DNA from: Bubalus kerabau
Taxonomy: Eukaryota; Chordata; Mammalia; Artiodactyla; Bovidae
NCBI RefSeq assembly: GCF_029407905.1
Contig: NC_073643.1
Span: 35,312,501-35,376,500, forward strand
Length of the DNA stretch: 64,000 nucleotides
Direction of reading: 5' to 3'
The translations under genes and the position numbers were made by a program. Under the pieces are notes generated by a model. It made no database searches, was not told the origin of the DNA, and was given only the letters and a program-made list of their open reading frames with translations. Positions 46,830 through 57,888 of this stretch are shown here, piece after piece; positions within the stretch are counted from its first letter, which is position 1; each line of letters opens with the position of its first letter.

Positions 46830-47631
46830 TATATCAATAACCTCAGATATGCAGACGACACCGCCCTTATGGCAGAAAGTGAAGAAGAACTAAAGAGCCT
46901 CTTGATGAAAGTCAAAGAGGAAAGTGAAAAAGTTGGCTTAAAGCTCAACATTCAGAAAACTAAGATCATGGCATCCAGCCCCATCACTTCATGGCAAATA
47001 GGTGGAGAAACAGTGAAAACAGTGGCTGACTTTATTTTGGGGGGGCTCCAAAATCACTGCAGATGGTGATTGCAGCCATGAAATTAAAAGACGCTTACTC
47101 CTTGGAAGGAAAGTTATGACCAACCTAGACAGCATATTAAAAAACAGAGACATTACTTTGCCAACAAAGGTCTGTCTAGTCAAGGCTATGGTTTTTCCAT
47201 TAGTCATGTATGAATGTGTGAGTTGTACTATAAAGGAAGCTGAGCACAGAAGAACTGATGCTTTTGAACTGTGGTGTTGGAGAAGACTCTTGAGAGTCCC
47301 TTGGACTGCAAGGAGATCCAACCAGTCCATTCTAAAGGGAATCAGTCCTGGGTGTTCATTGGAAGGACTGATGCTGAAGCTGAAACTCCACTACTTTGGC
47401 CACCTGATGTGAAGACCTGACTCATTTGAAAAGACCTTGAGGCTGGGAAAGATTGAGGGCAGGAAAGGGGACAACAGAGGATGAGATGGTTGGATGGCAT
47501 CACTGGCTCAATGCACATGAGTTTGGGTAAACCCCGGGAGTTGGTGATGGACAGGGAGGCCTGGCGTGCTGCGGTTCATGGGGTCATAAAGAGTTGGACA
47601 TGACTGAGTGACTAAACTGAACTACAAAGTA
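46830..47631 (+). mobile_element. BovB LINE, 5'-truncated, 9-bp target duplication
   Basis: Starts at the YADD region ('tcaataacctcagatatgcag') and runs to the BovB end 'gactaaactgaa'. CTACAAAGT is repeated at 46821-46829 and 47632-47640. Broken by a frameshift in the G-run at 47038-47045 and a TGA at 47410-47412. The YADD box itself reads YADD. Confidence 0.95.
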
Positions 47632-47820
47632 AAGAGAAGCCAAACTGGCTGGAATCTAGGGATCTTATTGAGAAGATCAAAAGAAAAACTAAAGATAGGG
47701 AGAAAACATTTGGAAACCATATATCCAGCAAAGTTCAACTAATCAGAATGCTTAAAGAACTCTTTAAGAACAACATTAAAAAGGCAAACAATCTACATAG
47801 AACACAGGCAAAAGACATTT

Positions 47821-48833
47821 CCTCTTGATGAAAGTGAAAGAGGAGAGTGAAAAAGTTGGCTTAAAGCTCAACATTCAGAGAACTAAGATCATCCCTTCAC
47901 TTCATGGCAAATAGATGGGGAAACAATGGAAACAGTGACAGACTTCATTTTCCTGGGCTCCAAAATCACTGCAGATGGTGACTGCAGCCATGAAATTAAA
48001 AGACGCTTACTCCTTGGAAGAAAAGTTATGACTAACCTAGACAGCATATTAAAAAGCAGAGACATTACTTTGCCAACAAAGGTCCATCTATTCAAGGCTA
48101 TGGTTTTTCCAGTAGTCCTGTATGGATGTGAGAGTTGTACTACAAAGAAAGCGGAGTGCCGAAGAATTGCTGCTTTTGAACTGTGGTGTTGGAGACTTTT
48201 GAGAGTCCCTTGGATGGCAAGGAGATCCAACCAGTCCATCCTAAAGGAGATTAGTCCTGAATATTCATTGAAACGACTGATGCTGAAGCTGAAATTCCAA
48301 TACCTTAGCCACGTGATGTGAAGAACTGACTCATGGGAAAAGACCCTGATGCTGGGAAAGATTGAAGGAGGGCAGAGAAGGGGACGACAGAGGATGAGGT
48401 GGTTGGATGGCATCACTGACTCAATGGACATGAGTTTGAGTAAACTCCAGGAGTTGGTGATGGACAGGGAAGGCTGGCATGCTGCAGTCCATGGGGTCAC
48501 AAAGAGTTGGACATGACTGAGCAACTAAACGGAGAAGGCAATGGCACCCCACTCCAGTACTCTTGCCTGGAAAATCCCATGGATGGAAGAGCCTGATGGG
48601 CTGCAGTCCATGGGGTCTCTAGGAGTCAGACAGGACTGAGCGACTTCACTTTCACTTTTCACTTTCAAGCATTGGAGGAGGAAATGGCAACCCACTCCAG
48701 TATTCTTGCCTGGAGAATCCCAGGGACGGGGGAGCCTGTTGGGCTGCCATCTATGGGGTCGCACAGAGTCGGACACAACTGAAGCGACTTAGCAGCAGCA
48801 GCAGCAGCAGAGCAACTAAACTGAACTGAGCTG
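47821..48833 (+). mobile_element. BovB LINE inserted in L1, 11-bp target duplication
   Basis: Starts 'cctcttgatgaaagtgaaag' just after the YADD box and ends 'ctgaactgagctg'. AAAAGACATTT is at 47810-47820 and 48834-48844. Its frame is closed by a deletion near 47893-47900, by TGA at 48319-48321, and by a Bov-A2 inserted in its 3' end. The antisense 211-codon frame (47889-48524) is a shadow. Confidence 0.95.
48531..48810 (+). mobile_element. Bov-A2 SINE inside BovB, 11-bp target duplication
   Basis: Complete dimer with an (AGC)n tail at 48791-48809. AGCAACTAAAC is repeated at 48520-48530 and 48811-48821, both within BovB 3' sequence. Confidence 0.98.
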
Positions 48834-49429
48834 AAAAGACATTTCACCAGAGAAGGTATATAGATGGTAAATAAGCAGATTAAAAGATGTTCAACATCAT
48901 TTGCCATTATGGAAATGAAAATAGAAACCATCATCTGATTCCACTGTACTCCTATCAGAATGGGTAAAATAAAGCACAATAACAATACTGGAACCTGGCT
49001 AGGATGAGAAGAAACTGAATTATTGAAGCATGCTAGTGGGTATGTAAAATGGAACAGTCACTCTGGAAAACCATTCAGCAGTTTCTTAGACAACTAAATA
49101 TGTAATTATCATATGAACCAGCAATTGCTTTCCTGGGCATTTAACATAGAGAAATGAAGCATTGGATTTATACCAAAACCTGGACCCAAACGCTCGTAGT
49201 AGCTTTATTCATAATAACCAAAAACTGAAAACACCAGATGTTGTTGAACAGGTAAGTGTTTAAACAAACTATGGTACATCCATACCATGGAATAGGCCTT
49301 AGCAATAAAAAGAAATCCATTTACAAAACATTCTTGAAAATAGAAAATTAAAGAAATGGAAACTATATTATGGGTTGCTTTGGGTTAAAGACAGAGGCAA
49401 GATTTGCAGAAAGTGAATATGGCTACCTC

Positions 49430-50517
49430 TATGCTATGCCAAAGCCTTTGACTATGTGGATCACAATAAACTGTGGAAAATTATGAAAGAGATGGGAATA
49501 CCAGACTACCTGATCTGCTCTTGAGAAACCTATATGCAGGTCAGGAAGCAACAGTTACAACTGGACATGGAACAACAGACTGGTTTCAGATAGGAAAAGG
49601 AGTACATCAAGGCTGTATATTGTCACCCTGCTTATTTAACTTCTATGCAGAGTACATTATGAGAAACCCTGGGCTGGAAGAAGCACAAGCTGGAATCAAG
49701 ATTGCTGGGAGAAATATCAATAACCTCAGATATGCAAATGACACCACCCTTATGGCAGAAAGTGAAGAGGAACTCAAAAGCCTCTTGATGAAAGTGAAAG
49801 AGGAGAGTGAAAAAGTTGGCTTAAAGCTCAACATTCAGAAAATGAGGATCATGGCATCTGATCCCATCACTTCATGGGAAATAGATGGGGAAACAGTGGA
49901 AACAGTGTCAGACTTTATTTTTCTGGGCTCCAAAATCACTGCAGATGGTGACTGCAGCCATGAAATTAAAAGATGCTTACTCCTTGGAAGGAAAGTTATG
50001 ACCAACCTAGATAGCATATTCAAAAGCAGAGACATTACTTTGCCAACAAATGTCCATCTAGTCAAGGCTATGGTTTTTCCAATAGTCATGTATGGATGTG
50101 AGAGTTGGACTGTGAAGAAAGCTGAGTGGCGAAGAATTGATGCTTTTGAACTGTGGTGTTGGAGAAGACTCTTGAGAGTCCCTTGGACTGCAAGGAGGTC
50201 CAACCAGTCCATTCCAAAGGAGATCAGTCCTGGGTGTTCATTAGAAGGACTGATGCTAAAGCTGAAACTCCAATACTTTGGCCATCTCATGCGAAGAGTT
50301 GACTCACTGGAAAAGACTGTGATGCTGGGAGAGATTGGGGGCAGGAGGAGAAGGAGACGACAGAGGATGAGATGCCTGGATGGCATCACTGACTCGATGG
50401 ACCTGAGTTTGGGTGAACTCCGGGAGTTGGTGATGGACAGGGAGGCCTGGTGTGCTGCATTTCATGGGGTTGCAAAGAGTCGGCCACAACTGAGCGACTG
50501 AACTGAACTGAACTGAT
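49430..50517 (+). mobile_element. BovB LINE with 342-codon open RT segment
   Basis: The longest open frame in the window (49473-50501) covers the RT palm, thumb and C-terminal region: 'GVHQGCILSPCLFNFYAEY', 'NNLRYANDTTLMAESEEE', then the conserved tail to the stop. The catalytic YADD box is YAND (AAT at 49737-49739), so the active-site Asp is lost. The 5' start near 49430 is in mid-RT, so there is no endonuclease and no promoter. A frameshift precedes the frame: 'AKAFDYVDH' upstream is in another frame. A dead copy despite its open frame. Confidence 0.95.
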
Positions 50518-51234
50518 GTTCATGGAAATGTTCTTATCTTTCTTTACTACATCAATGTCATTATCTACTAGAGTTTTACAAGACATTACAATTGGGGAAA
50601 CTGAATAAAGGTTATGTGGGACATCTTTGTATTGTTACAACTTCATATGAGTTTACAATTATTGCAAACCAAAAGTTTAATTTTAAAAACACTGGAAAAA
50701 ACTCAAATATTCATCAACATAAAATGCAGAAATAAATTGTGATATATTCATTTACTCATTTAGGAATCCAAGCCTAAGCAAAGATGATAAATTCAATAAA
50801 TGGTGTTACTTCTGAAGGGGAGAGAAAGAGATGATTTCAGGGGTACTTAAGGGGATTTCAAAGGTAATATTTTTCCCCACAAATTGAGTAATGGATACAC
50901 AGGCATTCATTATATCATTGTTCTTTATTCTTTACAAATATTTTAAAAATTTAAAAATAATTTACATATTAATGTTCCTTTCAAAGTAAGGGAAAAAATT
51001 GTATTTTATTCTGTTTTAAAGGATATCTTAACTGTACCAATAAACTAGAAATTGAACAGTCCACACTGCTCAGTGAAATGTGCTAAATACTTCAATAAAA
51101 AGTGGTGCATTTAACAATTAAGATTAAAATTTATATTCTGTTTCTGAATAAATTGTGTCAGACAACAGAAAATGATTAGATGATAGTTAGAGCCGAAGTA
51201 ACAGTGAAATGTGAGATGACAGATAAAGGGGAAA
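50518..51234. other. Unassigned AT-rich sequence
   Basis: No gene or confident repeat; parts resemble decayed L1. Confidence 0.4.
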
Positions 51235-51375
51235 CACATTATTCTTTTATTTATTTTTATTATTTTTTGGCCATGCTACACAGCTTGTGGGATGTTAGTT
51301 CCCCAATCAGGGATCGAACTCAGTGCTCAATAGTGAAAGTACCAAGTCTAACCACTTAACACCCAGGGAATTCCC
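51235..51375 (-). mobile_element. CHR-type SINE (antisense)
   Basis: Reverse complement of a CHR SINE: T-rich tail 'ttttatttatttttattattttttggccatgc', B-box 'ggggatcgaactcagtg'-like region, and end 'ccagggaattccc'. Confidence 0.9.
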
Positions 51376-51387
51376 AAGGGAACTCAT

Positions 51388-51656
51388 GCTACTGTTAAGT
51401 CACTTAGTCACGTCTGACTCTGTGCGACCCCATAGATGGCAGCCCACCAGACTACCCCGTCCCTGGGATTCTCCAGGCAAGAACACTGGAGTGGGTTGCC
51501 ATTTCCTTCTCCAATGCGTGAAAGTAAAAAGTGAAAGCGAAGTCGCTCAGTCGTGTCTGACCCTCAGTGACCCCATGGACCGCAGCTTTCCAGGCTCCTC
51601 CGTCCATGGGATTTTCCAGGCAAGAGTACTGGAGTGGGGTGCCATTGCCTTCTCCA
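51388..51656 (-). mobile_element. Bov-A2 SINE with 12-bp target duplication
   Basis: Dimeric BovA with a short CTG-like end ('gctactgttaag'). AAGGGAACTCAT is repeated perfectly at 51376-51387 and 51657-51668, immediately beside the CHR SINE. Confidence 0.97.
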
Positions 51657-51668
51657 AAGGGAACTCAT

Positions 51669-52079
51669 AATTTGAGGTTAAAAATGAGAGGATCACTTTC
51701 TGAATTCATATCATATAATGATGTTGGGCTAGGTCTTAGAACAATGGACAAAGTGAAAACTTGTTGAAGCTCAAAAGCAGATGAGCTTTACTATTTTGGA
51801 TGGAGAGGACCCAGGAAGCTCTATCCATCAATCAGATGTACTAGCACTTCAGTATATGAACGGATTTAAGGAAAAGGATGGGCATTTCAGAATACAGCAC
51901 TCAATGAAGTAAGCACCTACAGAATTCTGTGAATGATGCAAAACCAAGTCACTGGGACAGAGGATACTAAAAACAGAAATTTAATGAAAAAGTCCTTAAA
52001 AAAAGTTCTTATGAAGGAGTAAGGTTAAGTCCACAGGTGGCTTTGCTTTTGGAGCTAAATAAAAATTACCAAATAAGAC
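51669..52079. other. Unassigned sequence
   Basis: No gene or repeat recognised. Confidence 0.4.
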
Positions 52080-52328
52080 TAACCCTAATAGCACTTACTA
52101 TATGTCAGGCCTGGTGCTAAATGATTTACATACATTTGGTTCATTTGATAATCATGGAATTCTTCTGTAGTGGTACTATTATTTTCCTAATTTTATAAGT
52201 GAGGAATCTGAGACTCAGTGAATTTAAGGGATTACCTAAAGTCATGTCACTAAAGGATGGCAGAACCAATACAAAGACCCAGATCTGTCAGACGCCAGAG
52301 CCTGTGCTCTAAGCCTAGCCATGGTGCT
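52080..52328 (-). repeat. MIR SINE (antisense), near full length
   Basis: 'agcacttactatatgtcaggcctggtgctaaatgatttacat', 'ggtactattattttcctaattttataagtgaggaatctgagactcag', 'cagagcctgtgctctaagcctag' match reverse-complement MIR throughout. Confidence 0.92.
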
Positions 52329-54146
52329 GCAGCATTAATAAATAGAAAGAGCAAAGGAAAGTTAATATTAAGGACAACCCCCTGCTTAGGAGAGGAATTA
52401 AGGCATATATATCAGGCACACAAATAACTTAATATTGGTCCATCTTTGTCAATTGCAACAAAGTTCAACTAGCATAAGCTTTTAATTTTTGAGGTGTTTT
52501 CATGACTAAGATTCCCACTGTTCATTTTTTTTCATTTGCTGCTCTCTGTACCATGATGCAGATGGTGAAAAAAAAAATACATACTCCTTTTACACATGTT
52601 GTTATACATCAAGCAAATGTGAGGAGAAGGGGGGAAGTTTCTCCTTACATTACAAGAGAGGAACCCAAAGAGTATGAAATTGTAATATTCTTGCTGACTA
52701 CCTGCAAGAGGACTTAACCATGAGGAAGGAAATCCTGATGTGGTTTAGGAAAAAAAAAAAAAAACAAAAAACAAACCTAGGATTTCTAAAGCAAAGCACT
52801 TAACTTATGCATCTGTGCAAAGAAGAGCATACATCACCTTTTCTAAGTATTTTGAAAGAGGGTAAAAATCCAACTTTTTATGGTTGTTTGCAAAATGAAA
52901 AGCCATTTTCCAAAAAACAGCAGCCTGAAAAAGTAGTTCTGCTCCCCAAAGGGCAGAACACTTTCTGAGATCACACAACTAGCTCGCCCTTGGTGTAATT
53001 TAGCAATGCCTCTACCCATTGGCAGAAATAGCAACATATTTCCTGCAGATCAAATTTGCAATTTCTCTCAGAAAATATCTTGGGTTTTATATATGCATAT
53101 TCATAAAATGAAAATAACTTGATTCGTTGGCATTCTGAGCCTGGAAGCAGTAGGATTTGGGGAAGAAATAATCCCAGGGGTTGAATAAAAAGGAGTAGGG
53201 CCAGAGAAAGCAAGAGAGTGAAATGAGAATACAGGACAGGGCTTTGGAAAGGGCAGGAACATACAGATGTTAATGGTGTAGATATGCTAGGGAAAGACTG
53301 TAGCTTTTCTACTCAAGATATGATCATATGAACTTGAAAACCCCAGTTGCCTGACCCAGATGGTGGAGATTCTCTCCTCTGCCAGTGCAGAACTGAAGGT
53401 ATGTCTGCATGCGAGCTGGCTGGGCCTCCAGCCAGGGAGGCAGAAGTGAAGCTGGGAATGAGGAGGAGGCATTCTGATCTTTTCTAACAGAAATGCCCTT
53501 CAGAACAGGATTCCTGTCTACTTTGGTGGCAGCAGCTTATAGAAAAGCAGGGGAGATATCCTATATCATTTTTTGGCCCTCCAGTTCCACTCTCTCTCTT
53601 CTCTATTATTAGTAGTAGTCGTATTTCTATTATTATTGTTGATGGAAGGAGGCGACTTAATCACATTTATTCCCCAGCTCCTTCCCTGCTAGGCTGTGAG
53701 GACACAGGGGCTGTGTTCTTCCAAGACTACTGCTGGGATTGGGCAATAGTAACTGCTCCCTGCTGCTGCTAGCCATGGGGTGCTTCACCACCTTTCTTGG
53801 TTTCTCTTAACACTGCCCATACTTTTTATAACAATCCCCTCATAATACTCAACTCAAATACCCCATTTGAATGTTTTATCCATTTCATGCAGGACCCTAA
53901 CTTGGGCATTAGATTTGTTCTGGCAATGAGTTCTAGAAAGGCAATTTGAAGAGAAGGGGAAAAAAAGTAGTAGATCTGATGGGAGAGGAACCTCCAGGAC
54001 GACATGCTGTTTGTGGTCCTTGACTGTCCTCTAGGAAAGCAGCACGACTACTGCAGCCATCTGGCTTAGGTTATGGTGCTGCCGAAATTAAGAAAATGAC
54101 ATTGGGTCTCATTGGGAGCTTGGGAGGCAGTATGAGGTTATATTCT
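52329..54146. other. Unassigned sequence
   Basis: A-rich run at 52749-52775 and an interrupted TAT/TAG run at 53605-53640. Frames up to 80 codons lack any family. No exon supported. Confidence 0.4.
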
Positions 54147-54171
54147 AAAAAAAAAAAAAAAAAAAAAAAAA
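54147..54171. repeat. A25 homopolymer
   Basis: 25 consecutive A. It lies at or just before the start of the MIR that follows, with no recognisable retroposed body upstream. Confidence 0.95.
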
Positions 54172-54179
54172 CAAGAAAC

Positions 54180-54395
54180 AGGCTTGAGGGTCACACAGAC
54201 CTGATTCTGTTAGTACTTTTGTAGCCCGAAGAAAGTTACTTAAATCTCTGAGCCTTGTTTTTTTCATCTATGTAAAACATAATAGTACCCACATCTTGAG
54301 GATTTTGTGTGACAATTATTACGGTAACAAATATAACGCATCTAGGATGGGATTCAGAACGTTGCAGGTTCTAGGTCATTGTTAGTTTCTTTCTT
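54180..54395 (+). repeat. MIR SINE
   Basis: 'gcttgagggtcacacagacctgattctg', 'gaaagttacttaaatctctgagccttg', 'cccacatcttgaggattttgtgtg' and 'aatataacgcatctagg'. Confidence 0.8.
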
Positions 54396-55162
54396 CCTTC
54401 GCTGTTTCACAACAACAGGACAAGTGATGGGAGGCCAAGGCCTAGGAAAGCAGATCTTCTGGTGGAGAGATGTGATGATGGTGCTGGATAATTGCTTTGC
54501 CAGCAAAAGGCCGTGGTACCCAGTGGCAAGTGCACTGTACCAACATTAGGTCTGGATTCAAGGTTCAGATCATCCACACAGTCAGTCGACTTCATGTAAA
54601 AAGTCCTCTTCTCTGAGCCCCAGGGTCCCATCAGGAAAGTGAAGCCTTTGAGCTAGATTAGCTCTTCCCAAGGTGTGGTCACAATCTAGAATTGAGAGGG
54701 AGACTAGGGAATAAGGAGTGGAGCACATGTCCCCTTAACTTCCAAAAGGAAAATAACTAAGGCAATAGAAATGAAAATAGTTAAATTACCTAGATTATAA
54801 ATGATGTACTGGCAGGCCATAAACTAGATCTGTGTGCAGAGGTATTTTCTTTGACCTTGTATGGTGGTGTTTTAAAATTTCACACTATTAGACAAGTTTT
54901 AAAAATCAGGAGACATCATATAAAAATTCAGAATACCAGCTTACTTTGAAGGTCTGGCATACTATCCCACCCCCACCCCCACCACCATCACACAACTTCC
55001 TATAGGGTAATGTTGGCCAGAGCTGAGTAACCTCTGCCAACCTCAGGGAGGACCTGCACCTTCCTGTTGGCCACAACCTTCACCTGAACCACTTCATTCA
55101 TATATGTTACATGCCAGGTGGCTGGACACATTGGGTGCCTGGCACCAAAAAAATGAAGAGAG
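54396..55162. other. Unassigned sequence
   Basis: A (CCCCCA)n-like run at 54966-54986. No gene. Confidence 0.4.
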
Positions 55163-55853
55163 GTTCAGTTCAGTTTCGTCGCTCAGTCGTGTCTGACTCT
55201 TTGCGACCCCATGAATCGCAGCACGCCAGGCCTCCCTGTCCATCACCAACTCCCGGAGTTCACCCAAACTCACGTCCATCGAGTCAGTGATGCCATCCAG
55301 CCATCTCATCCTCTGTCTCCCCCTTCTCCTCCTGCCCCCAATCCCTCCCAGCATCAGAGTCTTTTCCAGTGAGTCAACCCTTCGCATGAGGTGGCCAAAG
55401 TATTGGAGTTTCAGCTTTAGCATCATTCCTTCCAAAGAAATCCCAGGGCTGATCTCCTTCAGAATGGACTGGTTGGACCTCCTTGCAGTCCAAGGGACTC
55501 TCAAGAGTCTTCTCCAACACCACAGTTCAAAAGCATCAATTCTTCAGCACTCAGTCTTCTTCACAGTCCAACTCTCACATCCATACATGACCACAGGAGA
55601 AACCATAGCCTTGACTAGATGAACCTTTGTTGGCAAAGTAATGTCTCTGCTTTTGAATATGCTATCTAGGTTGGTCATAACTTTCCTTCCAAGGAGTAAG
55701 CGTCTTTTAACTTCATGGCTGCAGTCACCATCTGCAGTGATCTTGGAGCCCCCCAAAAATAACGTCTGACACTGTTTCCCCATCTATTTCCCATGAAGTG
55801 ATGGGACCGGATGCCATAATCTTCATTTTCTGAATGTTGAGCTTCAAGCCAAG
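55163..55853 (-). mobile_element. BovB LINE, 5'-truncated (antisense)
   Basis: Minus-strand BovB from the post-YADD region (55853) to the 3' end at 55163. The minus frame is open for 136 codons (55094-55504) and 79 codons (55544-55783) in different frames, so it is frameshifted; a GT-type deletion near 55770 shortens the 'ETVETVSD' stretch. Little diverged at its 3' end. Confidence 0.95.
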
Positions 55854-56067
55854 GGCTCTATGATAGCTTAAAGATTGCCATTTACTTTCGCTAAAATAGA
55901 AAATAAAAGTTAAAACCAAGAGCACATTGGTATAATGCAACTGATAATTGACTCAACGGCCAATTCAATGATACAATTTTGCCAGCAAGATTTTGACTGT
56001 GTCACCTATTATATTGTTGGTTACTTTTACCAGAGGAATAGCCACATTATTTTTAGAACCAGTAAAT

Positions 56068-56292
56068 GAGGGGGATTCTGGAAAAGACCCCGATGCTGGG
56101 GAAAGATTGAAATTGAAAGGAGAAGAGGGGCAGCAGATGATGAGATGGTTAGATAGCATCATCAACTCAACGGACATAAATTTGAGCAAACTCTGGGAGA
56201 TAGTGAAGGACAGGGAAGCCTGGCATGCTATACAGTCCATGGGGTTGCAAAGAATTGGACATGACTTAGCAACTGAACAACAACAAATAAAA
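56068..56292 (+). mobile_element. BovB LINE 3' fragment, diverged
   Basis: 'ggaaaagaccccgatgctggg', 'gatgatgagatggttagatagcatc', 'ctgggagatagtgaaggacagggaagcctgg', 'gttgcaaagaattggacatgac', then an A-rich end. More diverged than the other copies. Confidence 0.85.
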
Positions 56293-56482
56293 AAAAAAAT
56301 GAGAGGGAAGAAATCAAAAATATACCCTATCTTTCTTAAATGAACTCTATTTCCAGGTATCAGTTGTTGATAAGGGAAAATTTCCCTTTACAGAGAAGTA
56401 TTTAAGCTAAAAATTGCAGAAGGAATGCTAGAATTAGGATTTCATTATTTTGTAACACCCAATGAAATAAGGACTTTGATAA

Positions 56483-56697
56483 CCACCATGCATGCTTAGT
56501 CACTCAGTCATGTCCTACTCTTTGTGACCCCATGGACTATAGACTGACAGGTTCCTCTGTCCATGGGATTGTCCAGGCAAGAGTACTGGAGTGGGTAGCC
56601 ATTCCCTTCTCCAGGGGATCTTCCCAACCCAGGCATCGAACCCAGGTCTCCTGCACTGCACATGGATTCTTTACTGTCTGAGCCACCAGGGAATCCC
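56483..56697 (-). mobile_element. Bov-tA SINE with 7-bp target duplication
   Basis: Reverse-complement Bov-tA ending in the tRNA head ('gaacccaggtctcctgcactg..gagccaccagggaatccc'). TTGATAA at 56476-56482 and 56698-56704. Confidence 0.95.
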
Positions 56698-56704
56698 TTG
56701 ATAA

Positions 56705-57174
56705 GCATCAGTGATGGCTAAGTCCACAAAATAAGCCAAGACCAGATGATAATGCACACTCCACACTCCTGATAAATGCACACAATACCACCTAAAATAT
56801 TCTCACCAAAAAAATCAAAACTGTCTTATCAAAACAATCTCACTACCTACTCAAAAATACAAGCAACAGAGAAACTGATTAAACGATACCATGAAGATAC
56901 AATCAGCAAAATCAAGACTTCAGAAACTCTATGTTAATTCAACCTAGATACCAAGGAAAAGGTAAAGGAAAGAGGGGATAATCTATGGATTAAAAGAGAT
57001 GACATGAATCAGTTAATGGCAACATATGGACCTTATTTAGAATCTGATTGAAGTAAATTGAAAATCAAAAATAAATTCATAAAGCAACCAGGGACATGTA
57101 AATATTGAGTGGATGTTTGATGGTATTTGGGAATTACTGTCATTTATTTGGTATAAAAATCATACTGTACTTTT
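56705..57174. other. Unassigned AT-rich sequence
   Basis: No gene or repeat recognised. Confidence 0.4.
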
Positions 57175-57681
57175 TGTTATTAATAAACTTTAATTTTTAG
57201 AGCTGTTTCAGATTCACAAAATTGAGCAGGATGTATGGAGACTTCCATAGACATACAACTTCCTCTGCTATGCGCATCCCTCATGAGAATCCTACACTTG
57301 TTACAATTGATAAATCTATGCTGATAAATCATAACCCAAAGTACATAATATACATTACAGTTTACCCTTGTTGTTATATATTTTATGAGCTTGATAAATG
57401 TAAAATGACGTGTATCCACCATTGTAGTATCACACAGAATTGTTTCACTGTCCTAAAAGTCTCTTGTGCTCTACCTATGCATCTCTCCCTTCCCCTACTC
57501 CATGGCAACTACTAATCTTTTTACCATTTGTAAGTATTAATAATTTTGCCTTTTCCAGAAATCATACAATATGTAGCCTTTTCAGATTGGCTTTATTCAC
57601 TTAGTAATGTGTATTTATGTTTCTTCCATGTATTTCTGTGGCCTGATGGATCATTTATTTTTAGCACTAAGTATTCCAGTG

Positions 57682-57888
57682 TATTTCCCAGGTGGCTCAG
57701 TGGTAAATAATCTGCCAGTCAAGCAGCAGATGGGGGTTTGATCCCTGGATCAAGAAGATCCCTTGAGGAAGAAAATGGCCACCTACTCCAGTGTTCTTGC
57801 CTGGGAAATCCCATGGAAAAAGAAGCCTGGCAGGCTACAGTCAATGAGGTTGCACAGAGTTGGCCACAATTTAGTTACTAAACAAATA
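57682..57888 (+). mobile_element. Bov-tA SINE inside L1
   Basis: Diverged Bov-tA: 'atttcccaggtggctcag' head, 'ggtttgatccctggatcaag' B-box region, BovA body to 'ggccacaatttagttac'. Confidence 0.92.

Larger units (their letters stand above)
47690..49375 (+). mobile_element. Old L1 containing a BovB and a Bov-A2
   Basis: L1 ORF2 C-terminal and 3' sequence in two parts: 47690-47820 ('gggagaaaacatttggaaaccatatatcc..aaagaactctttaagaac') and 48834-49375 ('aaaagacatttcaccagagaaggtatatagatgg' to 'aaatccatttacaaaacattcttg'). The two parts join perfectly once the insert is removed. The insert is the BovB at 47821-48833. Confidence 0.9.

Noticed and set aside
47889..48524. 211-codon minus-strand frame, the second-longest after the 342-codon frame of 216-codon class
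   Set aside because: It is the reverse complement of BovB; antisense BovB is open by its base composition and the same frame appears in the other copies.
49835..50389. 184-codon minus-strand frame
   Set aside because: Antisense shadow of the BovB RT frame at 49473-50501.
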